Source of the DNA: Agrypnia vestita
Lineage: Eukaryota > Arthropoda > Insecta > Trichoptera > Phryganeidae
Direction: 5' to 3'
Assembly (NCBI GenBank): GCA_016648135.1
Contig: JADDOH010000150.1
Coordinates: 186,001-250,000, forward strand
Length of the DNA stretch: 64,000 bases
Shown here: piece after piece, positions 1-25,400 of the stretch
Layout of the letters: every line of letters begins with the position of its first letter
Position numbering within the stretch: the stretch's first letter is position 1
Notes under the pieces: model-generated
Databases searched by the model: none
Seen by the model: the letters and a program-made list of their open reading frames with translations, nothing else
What the model was told of the DNA's origin: nothing
Program-made: the position numbers and the translations under genes

Positions 1-1409
1 CAACGATTGTGTAGATTGTTAAAAGCATTACCCGTATGTAAATTACAAAATTATTTTTAGTATATTTTTTGACCATATCTATGATTAAAACATGATTAAT
101 TTGAGATAATCATAAATTAGTACACATATCTATTCTTATTTATAATAGTAATATTTTTAATTGAATAAAATGCGTGATAACTTAGGGTTTTTTTCAATTT
201 TTCATGATTATAGTGTAGGTACGGACAGAGAGACTAGACTAAAATAATAAAATCTTTTTTTTTCTTTAATTTCTTTTATGATAGTGTAAAAATTTTACTT
301 TATATAGATGAAATTACTCTTATTTAATCAAATAATTTTCATTTAATACACCTGTCATAGTTTTTCATTATTCACCGTCGCGTAAGTAAGTACCCTCCTT
401 GTAAGTACATACTTGATGTCGGCCTTGTTCGAGAGTTTTGCGTTTTACGAAACAAATAGGAAAGCATATAGCTTTCCTAGGAACGAGAACTGTCATATCT
501 TTACAATGGCGTCGTTTACAAAAATATTATTGATGCTTCACGATTGTTTAGGACGTGTTCAGACAAATGGCGCATTTCGTAGCAGTGCTAATATTCTTTA
601 CTTCGACGCGACGTATTCAATGCGGATTTCATGAAATATATTCAAACATTTAACTAATGGAGTGTGTTTACAGCGATCAAATCTCGAGATAACACTGTCA
701 AGTACCTACGTATTCTCATTGCAAGCGCTTAGTTTGTCTCGAAATATTCCGCTCGAGTTCCACGTACCGCCTTAAATGACGCCCGCTAGACGTTAGATTT
801 TATTCCGATTCAAATCGATGATGTCGTTACAAGCGATATGATATTCCAGTCACCGGGGAACTGTTAACAAAATGTCTGCTTTATGTACACGGGAGCGTTT
901 TCGGATTCGTTGTGTGGCATTTTATACAGCCTTGCCCGATTTCACCCCCAAGAGTGCCTTCGCTTGAAATGTTTATTGGAAAATTTAAAATTTTGCAGAT
1001 TACATTTTATATTTCTTATTCCAATTCTTTTAATTTTCCTAGATTTTCTCTGTTCTACCTATTATTTGAACATACCTACTTTTATTTTCTTTTATTTAAC
1101 AGAAAGGGTTCATGCACTGGATTTGACTTGTATCAAATCAAAATTTTACATTTGGAATGAATACTTTGAAACGTTAATTTTTTAATGAAATAAATTTTAG
1201 TTAAAGAAAAATTTTACTATTATTAGATATATTATTATTCCATCACAATTAAAGAAAAATGTATTTATTTGAGATATTAGAGTCACACTAAATGGAATAT
1301 GGTCAAAAATGAAATTAATTTTTTGGTGGATATGAATATGGTTTCTGGTCACCGCCCGTTCTTTCAAGATTCTCCAAACTCTTGAAATTTCGGTTTAAAA
1401 CGCCTGAGA

Positions 1410-1823
1410 TGTTTTACAACCTTTATTCAGAAGAAATACAATTTACAAATGATTTACAAACGCGAGTATAAAATAATGACGAGTAGATCGAGGTAGAATT
1501 TGTGCAGGGCCTTCGGCGAATCTTCTCGAAGCCGTGAAGCGAAGTGGGGTAGTAAGGTACTGGTCTCGGCTTTTTATATGATCCGAGAACAAAGGATTCC
1601 TGCTTGTTCGAGGGGCGCGTGTGAGCATGGAGTGTTCGTCACACCCGCTGATTCATCCGTGCCCCGTACCCGTGCCAGGCGCGTGCCTACGACTGTGTGG
1701 TACTGGGGCGCCGACCTTGTCGTCCTTGTGTTGCTGGATGGACCGCTGACGAATCCGCGGCTATACTATGCACGTGTTAATGGTCTGTTCGGGACCGTGG
1801 CTGTGTATAGGGTAAACCCTACA
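1410..1823 (-). mobile_element. Probable solo LTR of a retrotransposon
   Basis: A GC-rich island in AT-rich DNA. Read on the minus strand it begins TGTAGGGTTTACCC and ends TTGTAAAACA (TG...CA). It has a TATAAAAA box (complement of 1571-1578) and an AATAAA signal (complement of 1422-1427) in the order U3-R-U5. No internal gag or pol was seen, so it is a solo LTR. Flanking duplications are not clear, and its family is unassigned. Confidence 0.5.
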
Positions 1824-2287
1824 ATTTCATAAATGGGAATGGATAAAAGTTGTTTAAATTAATTAACGTCACGAATTAAGCCATAGATGCAGTGATAAAG
1901 TTAGAAAGTAAACCTCAATGAAATAGTACAAAGCTAGTTTTACAATGAAATAATATAATTTTACAATGAAATTGTACAGAGCTAGTTTACAGATAGATTC
2001 ATGCATAGGTATATTATTATTCGAAAACGTTCAAACTGCAGCGCCCTAATATCCACAGTTATGTATATAAGCGACTTCAAAGTTTGCACTTTTTCAATAT
2101 TTCTAATTAATATTCTGTAAAACGTTGGACTACCGTTAAAGTAATCTATATTAAATATTAAAAATTCATTCGCTTTTGAACAAGTCAAATAAAATGATAA
2201 AAACCTTGCAGAAATTTGAAAAAATATGTATTAGCATCATAATGTATTATGTGAGTAATTTTATGATGTTTATCATTTTATAAATTA

Positions 2288-2690
2288 CTAGCTTACCCGC
2301 GCGGCTTCGCACGCGTAGATTTTTAGTAACATTTAGTCATATCTAATCAATTTATGTGTTAATCTTAACATATAGGTATATATCACCGAGTACTTTTTTA
2401 TAGAACTTTTTAAGTTCTACAACTTTTCTATTGCAAGTATTTAAATATCTCTTACCGTTAAAGCAGCGTTCGTAAAAAACGCATCGCTCTACAATTTTTT
2501 CGTCGACCTTAGTTGTAAAGTAGGTCACCACGGAAAGCCCTTTTATTTTAAAGAAATAATATATAGCCTATGTCCACTCTGAAAGTCCATTCTAAATATT
2601 GGTGAAAGAATTTTTGAAATCGTATGAGTAGTTTCGGAGATTATCTCCTACATCCAAACTTACAAAATTTACATCTCTATACATTAATTA
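2288..2690 (+). mobile_element. LINE/SINE-tail repeat beginning with the CCCGCGCGGCTTCGC motif
   Basis: Starts ctagcttacccgcgcggctt and runs through tatagcctatgtccactc and gtagtttcggagatt. This combination is a very common dispersed repeat in moths and butterflies, related to RTE-type LINE 3' regions (established observation; family name is inference). No coding capacity was seen. Confidence 0.6.
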
Positions 2691-3694
2691 GTACAGACCT
2701 ATGTAAAACCTACGTAAAATTCTTAAGAGTTTAACAATTAATAATTTTCTTTTAAATTTATTAATGTCTTAATAAAGAAAAATATTCTTAGTTCCTACAC
2801 ATATTCTGAGCTATTCTGAAAATAGTAATATTGAGATTCGTCAATTTCGATGTTTTAAGTTTGACATGTTTGAAATTAATGAATTCAATCAATCAGAAAG
2901 CTCTAACGCGTAAACAAACCTTAAGTTATTCACAATTACGAATAACGAGCGTTCTAATTGATTAAATTCATTAATTTCAAATCTGTCAAACATAAAACGT
3001 CAAAAAAACGGCGTCACAGTGTCATACAATAACTGTCAAGATACAGGAAATAGCAATATTACTTAGTTCAGAATACGGATGATTATCTACTACTGCCCCA
3101 AAAAGAAGAAAATTTTTAACAAACTTTATGCGTAATTTTTCTATCTCGATTATTTTTTCTCTTTATTTCAACTTTTGGGTAGGAACTTTGACAAAAAGCG
3201 AGTTAAAAAATATTACTCCTAGCCGGGTAAAATCGGAATGGAATCTTTAGCCGTTCTACAATAATGGCCGTCCTCGTCCCGAAGCCAAAAACAACCGACC
3301 GGATTAGATCAACACGGAAAGAGGCCGCTGTTTTCTTTGACAATATTTAGTCTCCGATCCATTAGCACGTCTCATTGTAAGTATTGAAGAAATTGTCACA
3401 AGAAAATAATGGCATTCCTAGACAAGAGGTACAATTGCTGAAAGTCCGCCGCGTCTAGATACGTCTATTCCATTTTTAAATTCCTCTCACGCCTGCGTCC
3501 GAGAAGGATATAAAAATATAACACGTTAGCTTTTCAAATTATAATCGTCACATACTTAGGACCCTTTCTGCTTCTAGCATCTTCTAATAACAACAGTTAT
3601 GGGGACAAGTGAGAAAAATGCAAGCTTTTAATCATTTTATCTGACTTGTATTGAAGCGAATGAATTTTTAATTTTCGGTGTAAGTTAAACTTCT

Positions 3695-3860
3695 TTTCAT
3701 TAAAGAAAGACAACCGAATTAGCATGTGTAGGTAAGTCGTGCGTACGAGACAATATTTCGTTGTGTTGGTGCTTATACCCGTAAACACCAACACAACGAA
3801 GCTATGTGCGTCGTACGCACGGCTTACACATACTAATTCGATTGTTTTTCTTAAATGAAA
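3695..3860. repeat. Palindromic fold-back MITE, copy 1
   Basis: Almost the whole 166 bases form one hairpin. Arms run from cattaaagaaagacaaccga to its imperfect complement ending cttaaatgaaa, with gtgttggtg...caccaacac near the centre. The second copy lies at 7140-7312. Confidence 0.8.
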
Positions 3861-4065
3861 TTTACTAAATATTACTGATAGACCAACGTTTTACCGAGAA
3901 TTAGTCAAGAATATTTAAAAAAAAAAAAAATTTGATGTCACTTATCTCCATAACTGTTGATATTAGGGCATTGATGTTGGAACATTAAAGACTCATAATT
4001 TATGCAGGTACATCTATATGTAAAATATTGTGGACTAGCTCTCTTACACCCTTTGTATATACAGT

Positions 4066-4388
4066 GTCTCGTAGCTAGTAGCAAAAACTTCGGTAAAGTG
4101 TTCTTCATTTAATTTTGAGCAGATAATATTAATAACACTTTTGTCGACAGTCACAGAGATAAGCGTCATAAAATTTTGCATTTTTCTTTCAATATTTCCG
4201 GCTTATCTTTTTAAAACTTTAGATTATCATGAAAGAATTTATATCAAATATTGAAAATTCATTCACTTTGATACGAGTCAAATAAAACGATTAAAACCAT
4301 GCAGAAATTTGAACTAGATTTTTTTTTGCTAGGAAAGACTCTCCCGTAGTTTTTTGCTACTAGGTAGGTATCTACGAAACACCCTATA
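4066..4388. repeat. Inverted-repeat element with GTAGCTAGTAGCAAAAAC arms
   Basis: Left arm acagtgtctcgtagctagta (from 4060) and right arm ending gtagatacctacctagtag on the other strand, closed by accctatac. It is a truncated or diverged member of the fold-back family whose best copy is 55289-55818; the segment 3865-4060 just before it matches an internal part of that copy. Confidence 0.5.
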
Positions 4389-5578
4389 CAATCAAAGCTA
4401 TACACGTTTAATTTAGAATAGAATATCTTTATAATAATAATCGATTGTTAGTCGCGGACTAACTATCAGATGCATTTACTTTACGAATTAAGTAACATAT
4501 CCGCGAGTCGCATTACGAGGATAATCACGAATGTTCGGTTCATTTTCAACAAGCTATCTCAACCTCCTACCTAACTTGTAGATATTTGAATAATCAAGTA
4601 CTTACCTACCTCGTACGTTTAATTTATTTATCGTCTGGTAGGTAGGTACCCCACGGAGACACCATAGAATTAATCTAGTCTCGCGATATGTAATCATCTC
4701 CGGGGCGACATCTAGCGCTAATTGCCGAAATCAATCAGAGTTAAGATTCACTCGGGGTGACTCCGTTAGCTGAGCAGCGAGCAGCGAGCCCGACTGAGCA
4801 TGCTCTGCGTAATGTTTACTTGCCATCACATGTTCCGATCGGTTAAACACACTACTATAATCCTAATTTGAAACGTGTATTGGCGTTAATTAAAGTATAT
4901 GTGCGCCAATTCCTAGGCAACCACGCGGAAGCAAATACATTTATCTTGTAGTAGAGTTATTAGCTGAGCGGTATTATGTTGTATAAAAATCAGTTTAGTA
5001 ATTACTCAAACCGCTTTATACACATTTACAAGTGGCTTTAGTTGTGGTTTTAGGGTTGGGAAAATAAAGGGATGCAGAAAAGATAACAAAATACGTATTG
5101 ATACATATTTTTTGATTGCTATTGAATTATTAATTTTGTTTATAATTAGCGGGATGCAATAATTATAGTACCTATTCTACCAACTTTGCTAGACTTTTGT
5201 TTGTGAAAACGTCTTTAAAATCAGTGCAGAATACGAGGGATGGTGCGCCCTGATGAGCTACAGTTTCTGTAGAATAATTTCAAACTGCACTAACTCGGCT
5301 AAAAATATACATAGCGGCGTAGGTACTATTGGTCTCGCTTTAAAGCTTGAAGTCGCGAACTGTGTCACTGGATAACTGCATTTTTCAAACTATTGTAACT
5401 GTAAAATACTCCTTTAAATTGCCTTTTTAAATTAAAACAGTCGTATTTTTTAAATATATGCTATGAAGATTTTATTGAATTGTAGCCTTAGCCTTATCTA
5501 ATGGCAAACAGAGTACCGGGTCACTAGTGGACCGCTTGCTCTTCCATCATGATGTATCAGTGAAGGGCTTTCTTTACT

Positions 5579-6346
5579 TCACTTGAGAAAAAACATAGAA
5601 AATTGGGGGGGGGGGGTGTTACTGCTTAGGGTGGCGCAGGGAGGAGCCCCCAGGAGGACCATCTTGGGTCTCCTGATTCCTGCTGGAATGTTCTCGTCGT
5701 AGAGCGACAGAGTGTTGATTGTTGGGTTAGGGTGGGAGGAGATGCCTGCATAAAAACGCTTGGCCATGTCTCGGATGAAGTCTTGTATAGGCGGGATGCC
5801 TGAGTCGTGGTGTAGTTGTGTGATCCTGATCCAACGCGGCGCATTCAGTGCTAGCCGAATGGCTTTGTTTTGCAGGATCTGTAGTCTTTTTATGTGTGAT
5901 TGTGCAGCGTGGCCCCATGTGGGGGCTGCATATGTCATGATTGGCCGGACTATGGCCTTGTATAGTAGGAGCTTGTTATCTATGGCCAGTGCGCTACGCC
6001 GGCTCGTGAGAGGGTGGATGGCATGAAGTGCACGTGTCGCAGCTTCACTTATGTTGTTTATGTGGGTGCGGAAGGTGAGTTTGGAGTCGAGAGTAACACC
6101 GAGGTATTTGATTTCTCTCCTCCATGGGATGTTTTGGCCAAACATTTTTATGCTGGGTTTGTGGATGTTTCGTGGGGTGCGCGTGAAGAGGGTGGCGGCG
6201 CTTTTTGAGGGGTTTATCTCGATACGCCAGGTACTGCACCACTTCTCTATCAAGGAAGCTTGCTTTTGTACTCTGCGTATTGCGAGGGCGGGGCTTGAGG
6301 ATGTGGCTGCGACTTTGAATTGTAGACTGTAGAAGACTAGAAGCAT
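5579..6346 (-). pseudogene. 5'-truncated Jockey/CR1-type non-LTR retrotransposon (reverse transcriptase 3' part)
   Basis: A 255-codon frame reads EKWCSTWRIEINPSKSAATL, IKYLGVTLDSKLTFRTHI, LYKAIVRPIMTYAAPTWG, LQILQNKAIRLALNAPRWI. These are the thumb and connection motifs that follow the catalytic core in Jockey-clade reverse transcriptases. The YADD catalytic box is missing at the upstream end, as usual for 5'-truncated LINE insertions. It is followed by a G/C homopolymer (12 or more bases near 5605) close to the end of the frame. The position is Sema1a 5' intron or upstream DNA. Confidence 0.85.
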
Positions 6347-6457
6347 TGTAGACTGAAATTATGGTCAAATAATGGTGTTCGAAGAATGATCCTTAACTCT
6401 CAACTGTTGTCTTTTATATTATATGACAAATTTAATTGTTGTAACATAGATACTTAT

Positions 6458-6640
6458 TAGTCTGATGGTCAAGACATTCGCCTAGCGTTCCAGTAGTTGA
6501 GGATTTGAGGCTCAATTCAGGAGACCAGCAAGTTAGTTCTGTTGACACAGCACAGGCGTTTAGCTTAGTTTGTAAATAATAATAATAATAATATTGTAGC
6601 ACGAATTCACGTACGCATCCGTATTATTAAAAAAAAAAAT
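6458..6640 (+). mobile_element. tRNA-derived SINE, diverged copy
   Basis: Shares gagaccagcaagttagt, gcgtttagcttagtttg and the acgcatc...A-tail end with the other copies at 35569, 38631, 41818, 45824 and (reverse) 9988. Its tRNA-like head is eroded. Confidence 0.65.
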
Positions 6641-7139
6641 CTCTGCTTTTAATCTAATTAACAATTGAGGTTAGGGTGACGGAGAAAGAAATGGCTGAAA
6701 GTCTCAAGAGCCCTCAATCTCTAGACAATGGCGTACCCGAACTAGAACGCGTCCGGTTGGCGCTGTGCCACTTTATTTCTGAGGCGGAACGCGCTCCGGA
6801 ATATTTCCTTGTAAATATATAATCAAAAACCATCCAAATCTTCAAATGGAAATTCTCTGAAGAAATATGCACTTTCGTGCTTTCAGGCGACTGCAAACAT
6901 TTTAAACATATTTACACTTCGTAAATCGTTAATATCCACATATAAATACATCGCAGAACTCTCACGACTGAATAAACATTTAATATTTGGAAGATGAATT
7001 GTATTTTTGTCTTTTATTTTTTGTGTAAGGATTAGATTATGTGAAATACAAAGCTACCTTCAAAGTCAGCTCTACACTGCTTGTGTTGGTATGTCGTGAA
7101 GTCTTCCTTGATTATAAAGTGAATGTAAGTAGGCATATG

Positions 7140-7312
7140 CCTCTTTCCATTTAAGAAAGATAATCGAATTAGTGTGTGCACGCCATGCGTACGAGGCACA
7201 TTGTTTTGTTGTGTTGGTGTTTATACACCTAGACACCAACACAAAGAAACAATATGCGTCGTAAGCACGGCTTACACATACTAATTCGATAGTATTTCTT
7301 AAATGGAAAGAG
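7140..7312. repeat. Palindromic fold-back MITE, copy 2
   Basis: Same family as 3695-3860. It starts cctctttccatttaagaaag and ends with the complementary cttaaatggaaagagg. The arms pair over nearly the full length, with a short loop around acacctagac. It lies about 500 bases before the first visible semaphorin exon. Confidence 0.8.
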
Positions 7313-7687
7313 GTCTACTTTAATCGAGTTTGTTAATTACAATTAATACTACCAATAAATTCAATCTGTTCCTGTTTATACGAATTAGTTTATGTTAATT
7401 TATAAAGAAAGTTTGTTGTTTTGTGCTCTATGAATACTTTTTTTATTATGGTTACGAGAAACAAATGAAAACACTGGAAATTAATTAGCTATTTATTAAT
7501 TATTGATTAATTAATTATTAAATGGACAAAGTCATTCAAAGCTATTCTTTAAATTATTCTTTTTCGTAATATATCACTTGTACATGAACACTTTATTAAT
7601 GCTGGGAACACTATATTTATTGCTCGTGGAACATTCAATTCTCGCTTGTAATAGTCGCATTTGTTTATTTCGCCACTTAGGTAATAA

Positions 7688-19076
<11,389 letters not shown>

Positions 19077-22000
19077 GAGACAAGTGGGGCCGAGGGCAGG
19101 GGGGAGCCGACCAACCATCGCAGCCATCACCGCTCCACCACTCAACACCACCACACACTGGGTAAGGGTTGAACCTTGCCTTATATACGCGCCCCTACTA
19201 AAATTATAAAGAATTGTCATAATTTCAACATTTTCGGTTGTGCGTTTACTTTAACAAGATTTTGAAAAACAAATTCAAAAACATATCCCTTCCTAGTCCT
19301 AGCCATTTTAAAATCTAATCGATCCGTATACAGTTAAACCCTGATAGTATCAAATTATGAAATAAAATGCTGAACTTTGTTTTTCCACTATTTTTGTGTA
19401 AAATAGTGGAAAAGTTCAGTGTTTTATTTCATAATTTGTTAATAATGAATTTTCACAAAGTTAACGCCAAAACGTTAACTCGTCCGCTCCCCACAGGTAT
19501 CACTCCCGAGATCACTCTGCCAGGCGACGGGTGCCAAATAAAAGAGTTATGTTAAGTCATATTTTCAGTATTTACATATAAACGTTAATGGATTGAGTTT
19601 AGATATAGTTTGTATTGCATCACGGACTAAGTGAAATATTTTAATAATTATAATAATAATAATATTGGATTATTTATATAGCGCCATTTTTGTGAAAATT
19701 TCACCTCAAGGGCGCTTTACACACAGAAAACTCTTACATACTAAAATCATAGAATCATTTAAGCGCGTTAGTAAGTTGTATGAAACACGCACTCCCGTGA
19801 ATGTAATACAAGCGCTGGTCTGGCGGCGGCTGAGCGAATGACGGCTCGCCTGGCGTCCTCTTGTCTCTATTTTTGTATTACCATAATAAATATTGCGTTT
19901 CTGAAATGATATCTTGAAATACGTAAAAATACAGATTTTTTCACAAAATTAATGGCCTTTTTCATGAGTTTTACGATTTTTAGCTAATTTCGCAATCGCA
20001 TCGCAATCTTTTATTTTAGACTTTGAATTTTGAATTAAAAGGATTCCTCATCATTCAGAATGTTTTTTTTTTGGATTACCCCTTTGAGATTTTGGGACCC
20101 TTGAATTTCAAATTATCAAAGCTCTACTGTACATAATTGTTACTGAACTGTACTGAAATTTGAACATTGTTCGAACATCTTCATTTCAATAATGTAGAAA
20201 TCTTGTTTCTAGATGCTTTATCTTTTACTATTTTTTAATTTTTACTTTCTGACTAACCTTTTCATTTTTAAGTTCATTTTTTTTTGTGTTCAATAGTGCA
20301 TGGGTTTCGACGTCTGGGTAATATTTGACTAAGAATTTAAGATTCTTAATTGGAAAAAATATAGCAAGTATTGTTAATATGTACATATTATGTTTATAAT
20401 AGATTTGTTTAATCCAAATATAACAGCACTTTGCTGGTTACATCTTGCAATAGATTTAACTTAAGACAATATTAGATACAAACTTATGTGCATACCGACA
20501 TTGTTTATTTCTTTATAAATTCATTTGCTAAAGGTTTAATATGAACGTTAACCGTATCATAAAGAGTTACATATTTTGATTCCGTTACATCAAAAAGGGA
20601 TCTCAAAAAGTTAAACAATAATGTTCCTTCTCTTGTATTATTGTATTTCAAAAAACATAAAAATTTTGGGTTAGGAGAATAATTTAATAATAAATATCAT
20701 ATTGTATCAAATGGAGAATCCAGAACGATCCTGCTACTGTTGTAAAATTGAATTAATATCTATATGTGTAATATGAATTAGCTAACAGTGTGATTATTTC
20801 CGCAGTGTCTCAGCGCAGTAGCGGTTCCGGCTCATGCTCTGCGAGTGGTGGGGGCAGCAGCCCCTCCCCCTCCCCCCCTTCCAGCAGCCCCTCACCACCA
20901 CCCACCCACCCGGATATGCGGCCCCGTACTCCTCCTCCGCCCGCCTGCAGCTACATCTACCGCACGTAAATGCCGAATCAAGAGGAATGTCAACCCTAAA
21001 AGCGTAGATGTAATGCATGCATCAATAATGTTACGACGTTTTGAGAACGCATTGCGTCAGAAGCGAAGAGAACGATGCGTTCGCAGTTAGCGGTGGCAAG
21101 GAAATATACTCGCATCATCATCGCAGATTGTTTCGAAACGAAAAATGATTTGCTTGGATTGTCTGCGGGTGAATAGTAGACTCTTCTTAAATTTGATAGT
21201 TGAACATTGATAGAAATTATTGACACGATGAAGGAAATCATTTAGTGACCTGTGAAAATGTTTAAAGTTCTACCCGTTCATGATAGGACAGTTAGATCGC
21301 AACAGGCATTACTTATATTAATAAAATGTCTCCGTAATTCTGCTGTTAGTTGTGTGTGTGTGTGTATGTTACGATTAGTGACACGCAAAGATTGCAATTC
21401 TCGAGGTGAAATATCAATGAAGAACTTTGACTGTATAATCTGTCAATGGTAAAAGTGCCATAAACACGATATTTTTGATTGGACAAAGTGGTTACATTAT
21501 TTTCATTGTTATATAGAATTTAACGAGGTTACTCTAATTACTGAATAGGATATCAATATAATTTGTAATGTTATACAAATGGCAGACATGTAACATAGTA
21601 AAAATAAGGAAAAATGTTGAATTGAGAAGTGTATTTAAGGATGTGTATTTTGTGTGAAAATATTTGGCTAATTTTCCTTTTATACAAAAATCTGATTGGG
21701 ACCCTCGCGACTGTGAATCGGACCAGACGGGATTTTTTTAAAGTTCTTCGAGCGTGGTATATTTTAATTAGGTCATTCAAAATGATGCATCGTAGTTATT
21801 GTATAAAAATTCCTACAAACTATAAGTAAGTGGCCATGTTTTGGGCACTTCTGTTTCTCAACTTGTCAAAAGTATAACTGTAAATATTTGTCAATAATTT
21901 ACAAAGGCCCACTTATTTGGTGTCGTGTTAATTCACGTGATTTGTAATATTTATGTATTACTTACTACATTTACACATTTGGTTGACGATGATGACCTGT

Positions 22001-22421
22001 GTCAGTCTTCCTGTTACAGATATTACATTGCAATAAAGCTCAAATCATTTCTACTCCAATAGTCATACCCAACAAAAGCTTCCATTTATTAAAAATATTA
22101 CATGTAATATTCATTTAATAAATCATTCTACAATATTAAATGAATCCATCTTTAATTTCTAATGTAATTAACACGCAGTTTCTCACCAAAACATTAGAAT
22201 TTTTGACATTTGATGAATCTTACCAAATTGTACACTAAATTTGTAAATATAATCTTAAATTATTTTGAATTTGAAATGTACATTTCCTTAGCCCTTTTGT
22301 CTCATTCTTTTGTTTTTCTTATTATAATTATATAACTCTCGTTGTCATATTGTACCATATTGATATATGAACGCGCCCTACAGAGTTATATAAGTATTTA
22401 TGAGAAAAACACGACAATAAA
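19077..22421 (+). other. Sema1a: Probable Sema1a 3' untranslated region and polyadenylation signals
   Basis: After the stop there is a strong donor at 19162, a GC-rich acceptor exon at 20806, and then AT-rich DNA with no ORF resembling a gene. AATAAA hexamers occur at 22032 and 22416; either could end the transcript. The extent is inference. Confidence 0.4.
20806..20969 (+). other. Downstream GC-rich exon: 3' UTR intron acceptor or alternative semaphorin C-terminus
   Basis: A good acceptor (tttccgcag) opens a sharply GC-rich block. The exon with the semaphorin stop stays open after TGA and has a strong donor at 19162 (ctgg|gtaagg). Splicing 19161 to 20806 keeps the frame and gives a Ser/Gly/Pro-rich tail (SSGSGSCSASGGGSS, then PSPPP, ending CSYIYRT) to TAA at 20967. 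If instead exon 18073-18337 is joined directly, another frame stays open to 21088-21090 with a Pro-rich then Arg/Lys-rich tail. It may equally be untranslated; sequence alone cannot decide. Confidence 0.45.
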
Positions 22422-25400
22422 AAATTTGTATGTAAAAATGTACTAAATTCACTGTTTTATTAATGTTACCTTATTTACAATACTATCCGTAAGTTTTGTA
22501 CATGACTAGTATTTTGACTTAATTGAGTAAAAATATTTTCACCTCTTTTATTCTTACAATCTTTTGGCACCAGTGTATCACTTCTTCTACACCACTGGCA
22601 ACCTTGTAGATATCATGCTGGGATTCCGTGCAACATTTTAATAAAAAATATTGATTCCACTTTTTCCCTTCGAAGTCAGTCCATCACATTAAATGATAAT
22701 TTTTTTACAGTAATCTTCAATTTCAAAGTGAATTTTGATAAAATCTTGTTACATTTAGTGTAGATTAAGTTTTGATGTTTAGTTATCCTTAGGTACGTAC
22801 CATAAGTAAAGTAAATTATATTATTAGTCTCGCTATATATCTTATACATAATATATTATGATCTATCCATGTAATTGTGTAAGTGAATGAATTATTTATT
22901 ATGTAATACTTATTCAAAACTCGTAAATAAATATAATATATTTATATTCATAAATGACAAGTATAATTCTTACAAATAGCTATAACTCTGATATGTCATT
23001 AAAAGTGCTTCTTATGAATGTGTTAGATTTTTAGGAAAGATTTCATAACGTGACCTTTAGTGAAATAGTGTCAATGAGTACATTTTGTTAGATGAATATA
23101 TTGTATATTTGCCTTTATTATTTTTATTTATTTAACATTTGTTTCAATCATTTGACACATAAATTAAAATCCATAATCGCTCTACCATAAAATAAATTAT
23201 GTAAGTTATGTGACTGACTTCAGTTCAGTGTGTGAATTATACAACCAAAGCAATAGAGCGAGGGTTATGTATTTTACGTTACTACGGCTTAAATTGCATT
23301 TGAAAGATTCTGTACATTTTTTACAGTAAAACTCAATATAATGAGATTGTGGCACAAAATTAATAATTACACAATACAATGTTATCTGAATAGTTGATGA
23401 AGATTTTAAAAGTCATTCGCCTCCACATTTGAAATTTTATTGGATAAACGAGTTTTTATTGGATTTTGGGTAGTTCTTGTTTTTAAATACTCATAACACA
23501 CGGTAAATATTTGTAAAAAAGAAGTCAATTGTAAATGTAACCTATTATATTTTGGGGTTAATAAAACATATAATGACTGTTTTCCCGGTATAATCTCTAC
23601 ATGCTTTTGTTTCAATGTAAACTGCCTGAGATTATATGAGAAAATCTTTTTGGTCATAATACTACTTAATTCTTTACACAATTTTCAATTGATTCAATGT
23701 CATTGTAGTTTTTATAATCCATTATCATCCCTTTTATTTTCCCTTAGAAATCACAAAATGATGTTTGTAAGAAATTAGTTTTTTAAGAATATAAAGGAAA
23801 TATTTCACACTTGTTTTGGTGAAACAACAGTTATGACGGCGGTAAAAATGTTATCCATGTAAAGGCAGAATCAAACCTTTTCATGAATAATGTTGCGAAA
23901 GCACTCCGTTCTCAGATTGTTTAAATATTTTGGAAGTATCTGAATGTTATTTAGCCGAGTTAAATAAAAATTGATAATTAAAGAATCTCATACGTATATA
24001 ATTTGGCCAATATCGGAAAAACAATTCATATAAAATATTATACATTTAACGGTCAACTGAGATTACGGACTACTTTTTTTTCGCTAGAATTAGTTTCTTT
24101 ATTTAATTATTGTAAACTAATATTACTAAGACTGATTGAGGAATGATTAGTACTGAATGAATTAACAATGTGGATGCATATTGTAGTTAGTACTGTGAAA
24201 TAATTTATGCCTTGAATAGCTACACTTGTTATATTTGGAAAACATATTTGATTTTTCTTAAAAAAACAGTCTCAAAGTCTCAATATCACTTGATAAAGTT
24301 GTTTCACTTTTGCATCCATATTTTTTTCAATATTTTGTTTGCTAAATGTATGCGTGTTTGAGCACGGGAAAACTTTAAGAAAATGCCTAATTTTTAATAC
24401 AAATTTGTATTCATTACATTATAATGGTCATTTTTCTATCAAAATCATGTTTATGTCCCATTCTCCTGATATAGGTACCTATAATTTTATTATCTTGTAT
24501 TATATTATAAATATACAATACCAAAGAAATATTAATCTGAATGTCCATAGAGATTTTTATTATTTGATCCGTGCTTGCTAATATTCTTTTTAATTTCTAT
24601 GGCCATTTTCACACTGACATATATATCGAATAGATCAGAAAATTATTATTTCCACAGGAAGTTTGGTTGTATAAGCAAGCAAAAGCCAAATATTCTATTA
24701 TTAATAATATTTATTTAATTAATGATTTCTCCAATATCACCTAATGTTTTTTCTGCTTCTTATAAATTTGATTTCTTTAAATAGAATTGTAATTCCATTC
24801 CATATACATACATACTACCGTAGTGCATTTTTACTCATCACATATTTTAAAATATATAAAATCATTTTAGTACCAAATGCTTCAGTTCTCTGGAGATGTT
24901 TATTTGTCACGAATCAGTTTCTTGAGACTTTTTTAAGAATCCATTGAACTTTTCAGATTTTTATATTAAAATAAAAAAAATAATTTACCTACAGCTTTTA
25001 TAATATTCCACATAAATGATCAAATAGTCTAGTAAAATACATACTTATAGATTCCAGTAAAAACATTAGATGAGAAATCATACGGCTCTCTACATTTTTG
25101 TTACACAAAGCATTTAGGTTACGTAGTTTTAAGTGTTTTATACTTGTATTTAATTTTAAAATGCATTATACTCTTACAAAGCATGACTAGAAAATGTGTA
25201 TATAGATGATTAAGGATACTCATAGATTTACCGCTGTTCACGATTTTGTCCCTTTGCGGAATGCTATTGCTTTTAAATGTATTTTATACAAAAAATCGAC
25301 CATTAGGCATGCGTCATATTGACTTTTTGTCACGTTGCATTGAACCAATTGTTTCATTTAATTTTACACAAGATAATTTTGAATAATAAAAATTTTGCTA

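Noticed and set aside
1500..1832. 110-codon plus-strand ORF in a GC-rich patch
   Set aside because: Explained by the LTR-like element on the minus strand; no protein motif.
20794..21018. 74-codon minus-strand ORF with Cys/Gly-rich sequence
   Set aside because: Antisense of the Ser/Pro-rich exon at 20806; the composition is a by-product.
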